DNA of 64,000 bases, from the NCBI GenBank assembly GCA_002419585.1, contig DIGJ01000040.1, positions 1-64,000 on the forward strand. The letters run 5' to 3'. Of the stretch, positions 15,497-25,142 are shown in pieces (within the stretch, counting starts at the first letter, position 1; each line of letters opens with the position of its first letter). The translations under genes were made by a program, and so were the position numbers. The notes beneath the pieces are model-generated. The model had not been told where the DNA came from. It worked only from the letters and a program-made list of their open reading frames with translations, and made no database searches. This stretch comes from Lachnoclostridium sp. UBA5725. Its GTDB lineage: Bacteria > Bacillota > Clostridia > Lachnospirales > Lachnospiraceae.

Positions 15497-17500
15497 TCAA
15501 TTCAACTCTAAATTTTCTATTTGAGCACTATAATTCCAGTAAATCGTAGTATTTTCTGGAAGTGTAGAAATATTAACGCTTGTAGCATTATAAATTTGCA
15601 GCTTTTTGCACTGATAAACTGGCATATATACCGCAGCACTCATAATCATATCCAGTTCTTTAGAAACTAATTTACATCTTTCATCAAAATCAAGAGTCTT
15701 TACGATTTCACTTTGAATGATATCAACATCGTCGTTGTAATAATGTTGAAAATTTGATCCTCCCCTACTGCCAAATATTTGTGTTAAATCACAATCTAAA
15801 AAGTTTCCCCAGGCCATGACCCACATATCCGTTTCACCATTTTGTACCATTGTATTCAGTACAGTTCCTTCAACATCATGAATAATGAGTTCTGCACCCA
15901 TCTTTTCCATATCATCCGCCATCTGCATTAAGATCGGAGTAGCTGGATGCGTTTTTGCATCTGCAATGCTAACATTGATAATTAATGGTTCGCCATCTTC
16001 TTTTACTAATTTACCATCTACTTGTTTATATCCAGCCTTTTTAAAGTACTTCAATGCTTTATGTGTATCATACCCATAGTATTCTTTGGCATTCTTTGGG
16101 TATTCCGCTAAGGTTGGTGTCAATGGCCGTTCAATTAAGGTTCCGAGCTCTCCATAATAAGAAGAAATTGCTGATTCTCTCTTCATTACGTACATTAAGG
16201 CTTTACGAACATAAATATCCGGAACCCTTTCTGCATTTATCCCAATGTATCCATAACCAGGATTATCTACGATTGATTTTTCAATTTCATTACTTTCATC
16301 AATTTTTTCAATTACTTCCAAAGATGCAGTTGGCTCAGTAATATCAATTTCTCCATTTAATACCTTATCTACTTTATCCTCTTCGTCTACAACTTGAAAT
16401 TTCAAATTTGAGATTTTGGGTTCCCCCATAAAATAAGTTGGATTCTTTTCCATAGATACACAAGAATTTTTGTATGATTTAAATATATAAGGCCCACTAC
16501 CAACAGGCGAATGATTTAAGGCTTTTATAGAAGACAAATCTCCTTTCATCCATTCCTTACCGTAGTAATGCTTCGGTATAATCGGCTGCCAAGCAACTAA
16601 TTTAGTTCCCGAAATGTTTGGTGAGTCACAAAGAATCGTACATGAATAATCATCGATTCTTTCAATACCTGAAATAGAATCTACGTCAATACCATCGGCT
16701 AAGTTGCCTTGAACTGCAAGCTTCATATAGTAAGTTAGGGGATCATATTTGTTAGCATGACGTTCATATTCACAGCCAGCTAACATAAGTAACATCGTAT
16801 CCGGTGTTTTAATTTTTGATGCATCATATCCTTCCTTGGCTAAATACTCAGCCCAAGTTTCATCTTCGTCTGCATTCCCCTCAAGTTCTCCATCAAACCA
16901 ACCTTCACAGTTCGTTGCAATTAAGTAAGAAACAAATTCTTCTTTTGTGATGGTGGAAGGAGAATATTTTTGATTGATTTCATCCATCATTTGTGCATAA
17001 TTTGGCGAATCATAATAATACTCTTTCATTCCTACGATATCGAGCGTCGAAAATGTAGAGGGACCATCATATGTCGGATCCGAAACGACATAGTAATAAA
17101 ATATTACATCATCAATGGTGATTGGTTCTCCATCTGTAAATGTCATATCTTTATTTAATGTAACGGTATATTTTACCTGCGTATGACCATCCTTGGCAGT
17201 TAATTCCTGCGTATCTAGATGTCCTGCCCAGTCTATCAGTTCACCCTCTTCATTTAAACGACAAATCGAAGTAAATATCATGTCATTTACCTGCGCATCA
17301 CACGCTGTCGAATTAAATAATGGATTGAATATTTCGTCTAATGAGGAAATTCCAATTACCATAGTATCCTTTTTACTGGAGGAATCTGCAACAGTTTCCT
17401 TTGTTTCTGTCGTTTCATTCGTTTCTTTTTTTGTTCCACATCCAGAAATTGCTATTGCTAGTAAAACTCCAGTTAATAATAAGACGCTATACTTTTTCAT
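15497..17500 (-). CDS. ABC-type peptide/nickel solute-binding lipoprotein (family 5), orphan
   Basis: A 667-aa extracellular solute-binding protein of the oligopeptide/dipeptide family. It has a lipoprotein signal peptide with lipobox (IAISGCG), an acidic/Thr linker, then the family pattern: FNPLFNSTACDAQVND near the N-terminus, the TFTDGEPITIDDVIFYY signature and GSGPYIFKSY. It is about 100 residues longer than usual because of an extra segment between roughly residues 160 and 290. No permease or ATPase gene is nearby, so it is either an orphan serving a distant transporter or a sensor-like binding protein. Of two in-frame ATGs, the second (17500) has the better-spaced GGGAG. Confidence 0.9.
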   Translation of the reverse strand: MKKYSVLLLTGVLLAIAISGCGTKKETNETTETKETVADSSSKKDTMVIGISSLDEIFNPLFNSTACDAQVNDMIFTSICRLNEEGELIDWAGHLDTQELTAKDGHTQVKYTVTLNKDMTFTDGEPITIDDVIFYYYVVSDPTYDGPSTFSTLDIVGMKEYYYDSPNYAQMMDEINQKYSPSTITKEEFVSYLIATNCEGWFDGELEGNADEDETWAEYLAKEGYDASKIKTPDTMLLMLAGCEYERHANKYDPLTYYMKLAVQGNLADGIDVDSISGIERIDDYSCTILCDSPNISGTKLVAWQPIIPKHYYGKEWMKGDLSSIKALNHSPVGSGPYIFKSYKNSCVSMEKNPTYFMGEPKISNLKFQVVDEEDKVDKVLNGEIDITEPTASLEVIEKIDESNEIEKSIVDNPGYGYIGINAERVPDIYVRKALMYVMKRESAISSYYGELGTLIERPLTPTLAEYPKNAKEYYGYDTHKALKYFKKAGYKQVDGKLVKEDGEPLIINVSIADAKTHPATPILMQMADDMEKMGAELIIHDVEGTVLNTMVQNGETDMWVMAWGNFLDCDLTQIFGSRGGSNFQHYYNDDVDIIQSEIVKTLDFDERCKLVSKELDMIMSAAVYMPVYQCKKLQIYNATSVNISTLPENTTIYWNYSAQIENLELN

Positions 17501-17533
17501 TTGTACTCCCATCTGCTCCTTTACATGTAGCGT

Positions 17534-17564
17534 AAGAAAAGGACCGAATCCTCGGTCCTTTTCT
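17534..17564 (-). terminator. terminator after glgA
   Basis: Inverted repeat AAGAAAAGGACCGA / TCGGTCCTTTTCT with a 4-nt loop and a short T tract on the minus strand, directly after the glgA stop. Confidence 0.85.
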
Positions 17565-17587
17565 CAATATAATAAACTTCACGCATT

Positions 17588-19033
17588 TCACTTACCAAGT
17601 AATCTATCATAAAGTTCTTCATACTTTCTTGCTGAATTATTCCAAGAAAAATCTTGTTCCATTCCACGATCGATTATCTTGTTCCATTCTCTTTTCTTTT
17701 TGAAGAAAATCGTTTTCGCATATTGTATGGTATTTAACATTTCATGTGCATTGTAATTACAGAAAGAAAATCCAGTCCCAGTACCTTCATAATCATTATA
17801 AGGTTCCACGGTATCTTTTAGACCTCCAGTTTCACGAACAATAGGCACTGTTCCGTATCGAAGGCTCATAAGCTGACTCAAACCACAAGGTTCAAATAAC
17901 GATGGCATTAAAAACGCGTCACATCCTGCATAAATCTTATGAGACATATCATTGGCATAAAATATATTAGCAGATACTCTGTCGCTATACTTCCATGCAT
18001 AATGGCGAAAGAGGTTTTCATACTTTTCTTCACCGCATCCCAATACAATAAGCTGTGTATCTTCTTTACAAATCTCTTCCATCATATAATCGATTAAATC
18101 AAATCCCTTTTGATCCGTCAAGCGTGAAACAATTCCAATTACAAACTTTTTATCGTCTGCCGCTAAGCCAAGTTCTTGCTGTAGAGCTCTCTTGTTTTTA
18201 ATTTTTTCCTTCCGAAATGTCTCTTTTGAATAATTTTTATGGATGTAAGAATCCGTTTCCGGATTGTATTCATCATAGTCAAGTCCGTTCACAATTCCAT
18301 AAAGCGAATTACTACGTGCATTGATTAGCCCATCCAATCCCTCTCCATAAAATGGCATCTTAATCTCCTGCGCATAGGTCTCACTTACTGTTGTTACATA
18401 ATCTGCAAATACAATTCCACCCTTCAAATAGTTTGCATCCCCATATGCCTCTAATTTGTCCGGAGTAAAATAATATTCATTCAGACCAGTTATATCCTTG
18501 ATTGTTTTCATATCCCAAATACCTTGAAATTTCAAATTATGTATTGTCATAATTGATTTAATCCCATGATAAAACTCATTTTCCTGGAACGAGTCTTTGA
18601 GGTATACCGGAATCAAACCCGTCTGCCAATCGTGACAATGTATAATGTCAGGCCGAAAGCCAATGAGTGGTAACGCTGATAAAGCAGCTTTTGAAAAGAA
18701 AGCAAATCGTTCAATATCTTCATGTATCCTTCCATATGGCTTTGAACCCGAAAAATAGTATTCATTATCAACAAAGTAAAATGTAACTCCATTATATTCT
18801 AATTTTAATATTCCAACATATTGCTTTCTCCATGCTAAATCCATATAAAAATGGGAGCAATATGCCATCTGATTTTTAAATTCTTCCGGTATCGTTTGAT
18901 ATTTTGGGAGAATTACACGTACATCATATTCTTTCTTGTTAAAATATTTGGGCAGGGATCCCGCTACATCAGCCAGCCCACCTGTTTTTAAAAACGGTAC
19001 TACTTCAGACGCTACAAAAAGAATTTTTTTCAT
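17588..19033 (-). CDS. glgA: glycogen synthase (ADP-glucose type, GT5)
   Basis: A 481-aa glycosyltransferase that elongates alpha-1,4-glucan from ADP-glucose. It shows the N-terminal KTGGLADVAGSLPK loop that binds ADP-glucose, HCHDWQTGLIPVYLK, a GT-B C-terminal half with SRLTDQKGFDLI and the signature SLFEPCGLSQLMSLRYG. The length is typical. No other glycogen gene is in the window. It stands between the solute-binding protein and spo0A and is closed by its own terminator. Confidence 0.96.
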   Translation of the reverse strand: MKKILFVASEVVPFLKTGGLADVAGSLPKYFNKKEYDVRVILPKYQTIPEEFKNQMAYCSHFYMDLAWRKQYVGILKLEYNGVTFYFVDNEYYFSGSKPYGRIHEDIERFAFFSKAALSALPLIGFRPDIIHCHDWQTGLIPVYLKDSFQENEFYHGIKSIMTIHNLKFQGIWDMKTIKDITGLNEYYFTPDKLEAYGDANYLKGGIVFADYVTTVSETYAQEIKMPFYGEGLDGLINARSNSLYGIVNGLDYDEYNPETDSYIHKNYSKETFRKEKIKNKRALQQELGLAADDKKFVIGIVSRLTDQKGFDLIDYMMEEICKEDTQLIVLGCGEEKYENLFRHYAWKYSDRVSANIFYANDMSHKIYAGCDAFLMPSLFEPCGLSQLMSLRYGTVPIVRETGGLKDTVEPYNDYEGTGTGFSFCNYNAHEMLNTIQYAKTIFFKKKREWNKIIDRGMEQDFSWNNSARKYEELYDRLLGK

Positions 19034-19126
19034 ATAAGTTCCTCCCCCAATTATGCTAAATTACATATATTATACACTAGGAAGTTGTATTGTCAAAGAG
19101 GAATTTATCATACACCTGTCTGTAAT

Positions 19127-19933
19127 TTACGCTCTGATTTTGTATTCCAAACGAATCTTATCTGCAATCAATGCAACAAATTCCGAATTAGTTGGTTTCC
19201 CTTTTCCATTACTTACCGTGTAGCCAAATAAATCATCAATGGTATCCATCTTTCCACGGCTCCATGCCACCTCGATAGCATGCCGTATTGCCCGTTCAAC
19301 ACGACTTGGTGTCGTTTTATGTTGTTTTGCAATCGATGGATATAAGAGTTTCGTAATTGAATTTAACATTTCGCCATCGTTTACTGACATCATAATCGCA
19401 TCACGTAGATACTGATATCCTTTAATATGTGCTGGCACACCAATCTCATGAATAATGTTGGTTACATCACTCTCTAAATTATGTTCTAAGTAATAATTAT
19501 TCACTTTATTTCCAGTTTCCTTTTTTGTTTCTATAACTCTTTCCTTCTCCATTCCCATTCGTCGAATCTGTTTTACACGATTAATTAAAATCTGATTGTC
19601 GAATGGTTTCATCATGAAGTAATCCGCTCCTAAAGAAAAAGCTTTCTCAGTCACCCCTTCTTGACCGATTGCTGTAATCACAATAAAAGTTGGAAGTTTT
19701 TCGGTTTCTGTATGATATTTGAAATGTTCAAGCACTCCTAACCCGTCCAGTTTAGGCATTACCAAATCCAAAAGAACCACATCTGGATGCTCCTCATTCA
19801 CGACCTTGATTGCATCCAAGCCATTATATGCAACCCCGACAACTTCAATTTCTGGATCATTCTCCATTACTTCCACCAAAAGACCCACAATCCTTTCGTT
19901 GTCATCGGCAATTGCAACACTAATTTTTGACAT
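19127..19933 (-). CDS. spo0A: sporulation master regulator Spo0A
   Basis: A 268-aa response regulator that commits the cell to sporulation. The receiver domain has Asp10/Asp11 and phospho-acceptor Asp56 (LLDLVMPKLDG), with the conserved KPFD. The C-terminal effector domain carries the nearly invariant DNA-recognition helix region (TTPSRVERAIRHAIEVAW). It lies downstream of spoIVB on the same strand, the standard order in endospore formers. It likely has its own promoter in the 210-bp gap; no clear sigma-H site was assigned. Confidence 0.98.
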   Translation of the reverse strand: MSKISVAIADDNERIVGLLVEVMENDPEIEVVGVAYNGLDAIKVVNEEHPDVVLLDLVMPKLDGLGVLEHFKYHTETEKLPTFIVITAIGQEGVTEKAFSLGADYFMMKPFDNQILINRVKQIRRMGMEKERVIETKKETGNKVNNYYLEHNLESDVTNIIHEIGVPAHIKGYQYLRDAIMMSVNDGEMLNSITKLLYPSIAKQHKTTPSRVERAIRHAIEVAWSRGKMDTIDDLFGYTVSNGKGKPTNSEFVALIADKIRLEYKIRA

Positions 19934-20145
19934 TCCTTCACCCTCCTAATCAATTATAACGCATTTATATTCACATTTTGTGTATACAAAATGTTGAATA
20001 CGTCCCCAATTTTGCTATAACTCCTTTAATGATAAGATTTTCCCCAAACTTTCTCAATTTGTAATTTGTAAATTATTGCCATATTCGCATTATATCTTTT
20101 TTTACTCTACATTTCAATTGTTTTTTGACGCAGAAATTGACAATA

Positions 20146-21402
20146 CTACTTTTTTAACATATTTTCTATGAAAATTCCGTAACCTTTTGTTGAATCTTGT
20201 ATAAATACGTGGGTTATTGCGCCTATTAACTTACCATTTTGCAAAATTGGGCTTCCACTCATACCTTGAATAATTCCATTTGTCTTATTTAGTAATTTTT
20301 CATCTGTTATTTTTATAATCATACCTTTTGAATCCATTGTCGAATTCCACTTTATTTTTTCGATTTCAATCTCATATTCTTCTATATTTCCATCCAATTG
20401 ACATAAAATACTAGCTTTTCCCTTTTGCACTTCCTGCTTTAAACCAATTGGAACGGCATCTTTTTGTTCCCATAACTTGTTATTTTCCTGAATGGATCCA
20501 AAAATACCACATTCTGTATTTTTACTTATATTACCCATTTTCATAGCTTCGCTGCTACGGATAATACCAACCACCTCACCAGGACTTCCCTGTTTTCCCT
20601 TTATAATATCAATTATTTCCGTATCAAAAATATTTCCTTTGTCGATATCCATCAAAAGACCAGTATCACTATCTGTTATTCCATGTCCTAACGCACCAAA
20701 TTCTCCATTTAATGTTCGATATGTTAGTGTGCCTACACCCTGCGTATCATCTCTAACCCAAATACCCAGCTTGTACTCTCCCTCATTTGTTTCGATCGCC
20801 AGAATTGATAATGATTGTTTCTGATTATTGCGCACAACATTAAGCACAATTTTATCCGTTCCATATTCATCAACTAAAGCAGTCATTTCTTCAATCGTGG
20901 AAACAGAAATTCCATTTACGGCGGTAATATAATCTCCAGTTTTTATAATATTTTCAGCAGGACTATGCTTCATTCCATCCATTCCGGTAACCGTTCCATT
21001 TCCAAGTACCATGACTCCTTTTGTTTCAATATATATGCCTATGTTTTCTCCTCCAGGTATTACTTTTTGTGTTTCTACAACATTTACGGCAATATTTTTA
21101 AGATGAAATACCCCAAAAAGTTGAAGTTTCACCGCATAAATTCCCGTATTATCTATCGTTAAGGAAAAAGGCTTTGCAAAATCAAAATAAATTTCTTGAT
21201 TTGTTGCTTGGTTATTCCCTGAAAATACACCAACCACTGGAGTATCAAAATCTAATTTTTCTTCTTGACCAACAAACATCATAATTTCATCCGGTATCCT
21301 TGTTTCAACGAACCAAAGATAGGAAGCTAACACTGCAACTATATTAATAAATAAGGTGAAACATAGAATTTTTTTGTATTGTTTTTTTCTGTCTCTTTTC
21401 AA
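20146..21402 (-). CDS. spoIVB: SpoIVB serine protease
   Basis: A 418-aa secreted S55 protease made in the forespore; it cleaves SpoIVFA and so triggers pro-sigma-K processing (family knowledge). It has an N-terminal membrane segment (about residues 12-30), a PDZ domain at about 100-190 (GDYITAVNGISVSTIEEM) and the protease domain with catalytic His in GALGHGITD and catalytic Ser in IQGMSGSPIL. The start is TTG at 21402, nine bases after GGAGG; the earlier in-frame TTG overlaps that site. It lies between recN and spo0A as in other endospore formers. Confidence 0.96.
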   Translation of the reverse strand: MKRDRKKQYKKILCFTLFINIVAVLASYLWFVETRIPDEIMMFVGQEEKLDFDTPVVGVFSGNNQATNQEIYFDFAKPFSLTIDNTGIYAVKLQLFGVFHLKNIAVNVVETQKVIPGGENIGIYIETKGVMVLGNGTVTGMDGMKHSPAENIIKTGDYITAVNGISVSTIEEMTALVDEYGTDKIVLNVVRNNQKQSLSILAIETNEGEYKLGIWVRDDTQGVGTLTYRTLNGEFGALGHGITDSDTGLLMDIDKGNIFDTEIIDIIKGKQGSPGEVVGIIRSSEAMKMGNISKNTECGIFGSIQENNKLWEQKDAVPIGLKQEVQKGKASILCQLDGNIEEYEIEIEKIKWNSTMDSKGMIIKITDEKLLNKTNGIIQGMSGSPILQNGKLIGAITHVFIQDSTKGYGIFIENMLKK

Positions 21403-21494
21403 AAGAATCTTCCTCCAAAACAAACGTAATAAAATAAAAGAAGATACAAGTCAAGGCTTATATCTTCCCTTTATTATATACAAAAAAATTATTT

Positions 21495-23174
21495 TCACTC
21501 TCTTGTTTTTGTTATCCTTGCCAATTCTTTCATCTCTTTTGCACTTGCAATCACAGATGCTGTGATTGATACTCCTCCAAGCATACGAGCTAGCTCCATT
21601 ACGGATTTTTCAGTATCTAATATCTCTATGCTTGTCTTCGTTGATAATCCATCGGTTGTTTTTTCAATGATAAAATGTTCATCTGCCATGGAAGCAATCT
21701 GTGGCAAATGTGTAATTGAAATTACCTGATGTGATTTTGCTATTAATGCAAGTCGCTCCGATACTTTCTGTGCAGTTCTTCCACTTATTCCAGTATCGAT
21801 CTCATCAAAGATAAGGGTATCAACTTCATCCTTATCTGCTAATACTGATTTTATAGCAAGCATAATTCTGGATAATTCTCCTCCAGAAGCAACCTTTCCT
21901 AGCGGCTTTAAATCTTCCCCTGGATTTGTCGAAATCAAAAACTCTACTTCATCATATCCTTTTGCTGTATAGTTTGTTAGCATTTTAAAATCTATTTTAA
22001 ACTGTACTTCAAAAAAATTAAGTTCGATTAATGCTTCTTTAATTTTTGCTTCTAAAATAACCGCATTACTTTTTCGGATCATGGATAATTGCGTGGAATA
22101 ATCTTCTAAGTCTACCTCAAGTTTATCCAAGGTTTTATTCAATTCCTTCATGTATAAATCATAATCTTCAAATCTTTGTAATTTATCCTCTAATTTTTCT
22201 AAATAATCAAAAATTTGCTCATAACTATTTCCATATTTCGCTTTTAGTGAATGTATCGTATTGAGTCGGTCTTCTATTTTCGTAAATTCAGACCGATCGA
22301 ATTCAAAATCTGTCATATAATCGGATAAATCACGATTAAAATCATTCAAAAGTGCATCAATATTATTCAGTTGCTCCTCAAATCCTGCAATGGACTCATC
22401 AAGAGCAGTAAGATGTGCAAAATGCCTTAGTGCTCTACTAATGGTATCACTAACAGACCCCTCCTCACCTGTCAATTGATATATTTTAGTGAGTTCATCG
22501 CTAATCGTAGTAGCATTGGACATCTTGCGATATAAAACGGAAAGCTCTTCTTCTTCACCCTTTTTGAGTCTTGCATCTAGAATCTCCTGCTTTTCATACT
22601 GCATAAAGGATAATTCACGTAGTCTTTCTTCTTCTGGCATGGAAGATTCTTCCATGCGTTTCTTACAGTCTATATAGGAACGATAAGTTTCCTTTAAATG
22701 CTCCATTATTTCTAATGCATTCTCTTTTCCAAATCGATCAAGAATCTCTAAATGTTTACTCTTATAGAGCAGTGACTGGTGTTCATGTTGTCCATGAATA
22801 TCAATCAGTAATCCTGCAATCGTTTTTAACGTAGAATTTGTAACGGATACATCATTAACCTTGCTGATACTTCGTCCGCTTCGAATGCGTCTTGATACAA
22901 TTACCATATTATCTTCTACTGGAATTTCAAGTGCTTCTAACTTATTTATAGTATGGGAATCTTGAATGTGAAAGGTTAATTGTACAAATGCAGACTCTTC
23001 TCCCTTACGAATCATATCTGCTGAAACTTTTTGCCCCAATGCAATATTTATAGAATCAATAAGAATGGATTTACCTGCACCAGTCTCACCAGTAAGTATA
23101 TTAAGATTATCCGCAAAATCTACATCGATTTCATCAATTAAAGCTAAATTCTTTACATGCAAGTTAACAAGCAT
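21495..23174 (-). CDS. recN: DNA repair protein RecN
   Basis: A 559-aa SMC-like ATPase acting early in double-strand break repair. The N-terminal Walker A is GETGAGKSILID, a central coiled-coil region covers about residues 150-370, and the C-terminal part has the ABC signature (ASGGELSRIMLA), Walker B (DTLIFDEIDTGISG) and the D/H-loop (SITHLPQIA). The length is typical. In related clostridia argR and nadK lie directly upstream; here a 15-kb segment intervenes. Confidence 0.97.
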   Translation of the reverse strand: MLVNLHVKNLALIDEIDVDFADNLNILTGETGAGKSILIDSINIALGQKVSADMIRKGEESAFVQLTFHIQDSHTINKLEALEIPVEDNMVIVSRRIRSGRSISKVNDVSVTNSTLKTIAGLLIDIHGQHEHQSLLYKSKHLEILDRFGKENALEIMEHLKETYRSYIDCKKRMEESSMPEEERLRELSFMQYEKQEILDARLKKGEEEELSVLYRKMSNATTISDELTKIYQLTGEEGSVSDTISRALRHFAHLTALDESIAGFEEQLNNIDALLNDFNRDLSDYMTDFEFDRSEFTKIEDRLNTIHSLKAKYGNSYEQIFDYLEKLEDKLQRFEDYDLYMKELNKTLDKLEVDLEDYSTQLSMIRKSNAVILEAKIKEALIELNFFEVQFKIDFKMLTNYTAKGYDEVEFLISTNPGEDLKPLGKVASGGELSRIMLAIKSVLADKDEVDTLIFDEIDTGISGRTAQKVSERLALIAKSHQVISITHLPQIASMADEHFIIEKTTDGLSTKTSIEILDTEKSVMELARMLGGVSITASVIASAKEMKELARITKTRE

Positions 23175-23370
23175 TATTTACCTCCCTATCTCCAAAAAGA
23201 AAACGTATGTTCTGTATTTTTCATTGTATCATATTGTACTTTTTTTGACAAGTGGTCTTCCAAATTCTTATTTGCCAAAATCTTATTCGACTTTAGAAAT
23301 ATATTCGGTCTTACAGTGAATAATGACCACCGTGTATCTTGCTGATTTTGATAAACGGTCCCGCTGTACT

Positions 23371-23575
23371 CTGTAATGTTATAATAAATAGCAGAACGTA
23401 AACCCAATCGAAGAATAGGCTCCCCTATGAGCCTATTCTTCGATATTTTGAGGTTACGTGGAATGTTTATGCGTCTGATATAAAATCCTAGCATGGGAGC
23501 CTTGTAAATTGTAGTAAGACTAAGATGCTCAGCCTTTCCTGGCGTCCGGGGCACCGCAAAGACTCGCGTCCTTCG
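23371..23575. repeat. palindromic repeat element, short (internally deleted) copy
   Basis: The copy contains a perfect 16-bp inverted repeat (23407-23422 and 23429-23444, 6-nt loop). Positions 23395-23575 align well, with scattered differences, to 24938-25115. Its left end (23371-23394) instead matches 24715-24738, so relative to the second copy about 200 bp appear to be missing. The two copies bracket the hydrolase gene. No open reading frame is supported inside. Confidence 0.75.
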
Positions 23576-23621
23576 TGAATCCTTAAACCTGAATTGAGAT
23601 GGAATTAGGAAAAAATCAATT

Positions 23622-24518
23622 TCAGTTATTTACGTCAGTTTGTTTTTCTTCTTTACAATTTATAAATTCTGCTACTCGTTGGTTAATATAATCAGGCTTG
23701 CTTACACAGAGCAAGTGAGAGGTACCCTCGACGATTTCCAGTTCCAAGCTGCTTATTACTAATCTAGCACGTTTTACCGCTTTAGGAACAGAGAATGCGA
23801 ACTCATTTTCTCCAAACATTACAAGCACAGGCATTTTTAATTTTTGCAAGTAATCCTTCTTTATCCATTTTGGGAAGTTAACATTCGAATTCATATTCAT
23901 TACCGAAATAGTAAACTGTTCGATTATGCTGTCAGGTAAAGGTGCTTCTTTTGCGCTTCCCCAACCGATATAGTTTTCCACGTTCTCCCTTGTCGGATGA
24001 AAGCCCATCTTCATTATTTTAACGAAATATGAGGTATACATCTTTGCAAAAGTCTGCACTGGGCTTAAAAGTATTAGCTTCAATACCCGATTTGGGAAAG
24101 AACCAGCATAGTTTGCAGCAGTCCAACCGCCAATGGAAAGTCCGCAAAGGAACACCTGATCAAGATTTAAGCCGTTTATCGTTTCATCAAGCCACATTGC
24201 GTTGTCAAAAGGTGTTTTCATTTTCTTTGTAAGAATACTTTTGGAGGATTCGCCAATTAAATCGACCGCATATACACAATATTCTTTACCCCAAAAAGGT
24301 ATGTTCGGATACCAGATTGGTGAGCCACAACTTGCCGCATGAAGCAGCACCAAAGGTGGTTTTTTATCATCTCCACAGCAAATCACATGACTTTTTCCAT
24401 ATGAAGTTGTAACATATTTTTCAGTAATGGGCACGGATATAAGCTTAAGGGATTTGTCATATGTATCAAAATATTTATTTTGACTTTCAATGGTTCTGAA
24501 ATTTAATCCTTTTTCCAT
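23622..24518 (-). CDS. alpha/beta hydrolase
   Basis: A 298-aa alpha/beta-hydrolase fold protein. It has the oxyanion region (LVLLHAASCGSPIWYPN), nucleophile elbow GLSIGG (Ser128), an acid after strand 7 (VLVMFGENEFAF) and a catalytic His in EGTSHLL. The substrate cannot be deduced; an esterase or lactonase is possible. AAGGAG lies 7 nt before the ATG at 24518. No signal peptide is seen, so it is probably cytoplasmic. The gene stands alone between two copies of a palindromic repeat, suggesting that it arrived or was rearranged together with them (inference). Confidence 0.88.
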   Translation of the reverse strand: MEKGLNFRTIESQNKYFDTYDKSLKLISVPITEKYVTTSYGKSHVICCGDDKKPPLVLLHAASCGSPIWYPNIPFWGKEYCVYAVDLIGESSKSILTKKMKTPFDNAMWLDETINGLNLDQVFLCGLSIGGWTAANYAGSFPNRVLKLILLSPVQTFAKMYTSYFVKIMKMGFHPTRENVENYIGWGSAKEAPLPDSIIEQFTISVMNMNSNVNFPKWIKKDYLQKLKMPVLVMFGENEFAFSVPKAVKRARLVISSLELEIVEGTSHLLCVSKPDYINQRVAEFINCKEEKQTDVNN

Positions 24519-24714
24519 CTTCAATCTCCTTGTTTAGATTATATAAATCTACTCTTCCAACTTAAGGTTTTCTTAACATAAATACATTTTTCATATCATA
24601 TCATAGATACCATAATTTTACAATTTCAATTTAGCCATCACTGAATACCGGTAAATTTGGTTTAACTACAAAGGACAGACGCGGGAGCTTTTGTGAAAGC
24701 AGCCCTTCTGTTGT

Positions 24715-25115
24715 CTGTAATGTTACAGTAAATAACAGCGTTTATAATAGAAATAGTAAAAAGCATATGCAGCTTGATTGAAATGCAAAAAGTCACACTA
24801 ATTCTGGATTTGGTTTATGAAACACCGAAAAAACAGCGAGTCCGTATTTCGTAGTCAGCCATGAAAGGCTGAGCTCATAATCATCCTTCAATTTACACGA
24901 CTCCCATGCTAGGATTTTATATCATTTGAGCATATGGAACGTAAACTCAATCGAAGAATTGGCTCCCCTAAGAGCTAATTGTTCGATGTTTTGAGGTTAC
25001 GTGGAATGTTTATGCGACTGATATAAAATCCTAACATGGGAGCCGTGTAAATTGTAGAAAGACAAAAAGGCTCAGCCTTTTATGGCATCACTTATCAAAA
25101 AGATTCGCGTCCGTC
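24715..25115. repeat. palindromic repeat element, long copy (MITE-like)
   Basis: This fills most of the 620-bp gap between the hydrolase and the Ig-like protein gene. Its core, 24858-25086, is a long imperfect palindrome. Segment 24890-24924 is the inverted copy of 25019-25053 (33 of 35 match) and 24858-24873 of 25071-25086 (15 of 16 match). The inner arms also pair imperfectly around 24960-24980. No transposase gene is present. The structure suggests a non-autonomous mobile element or a long structured RNA. Confidence 0.7.
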
Positions 25116-25142
25116 CTGCATTACTAAACAGAACTTATCGCT

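Noticed and set aside
23186..23554. Minus-strand 122-codon open frame overlapping the short palindromic repeat
   Set aside because: It runs through the repeat and its hairpin, has no ribosome site and no recognisable protein pattern.
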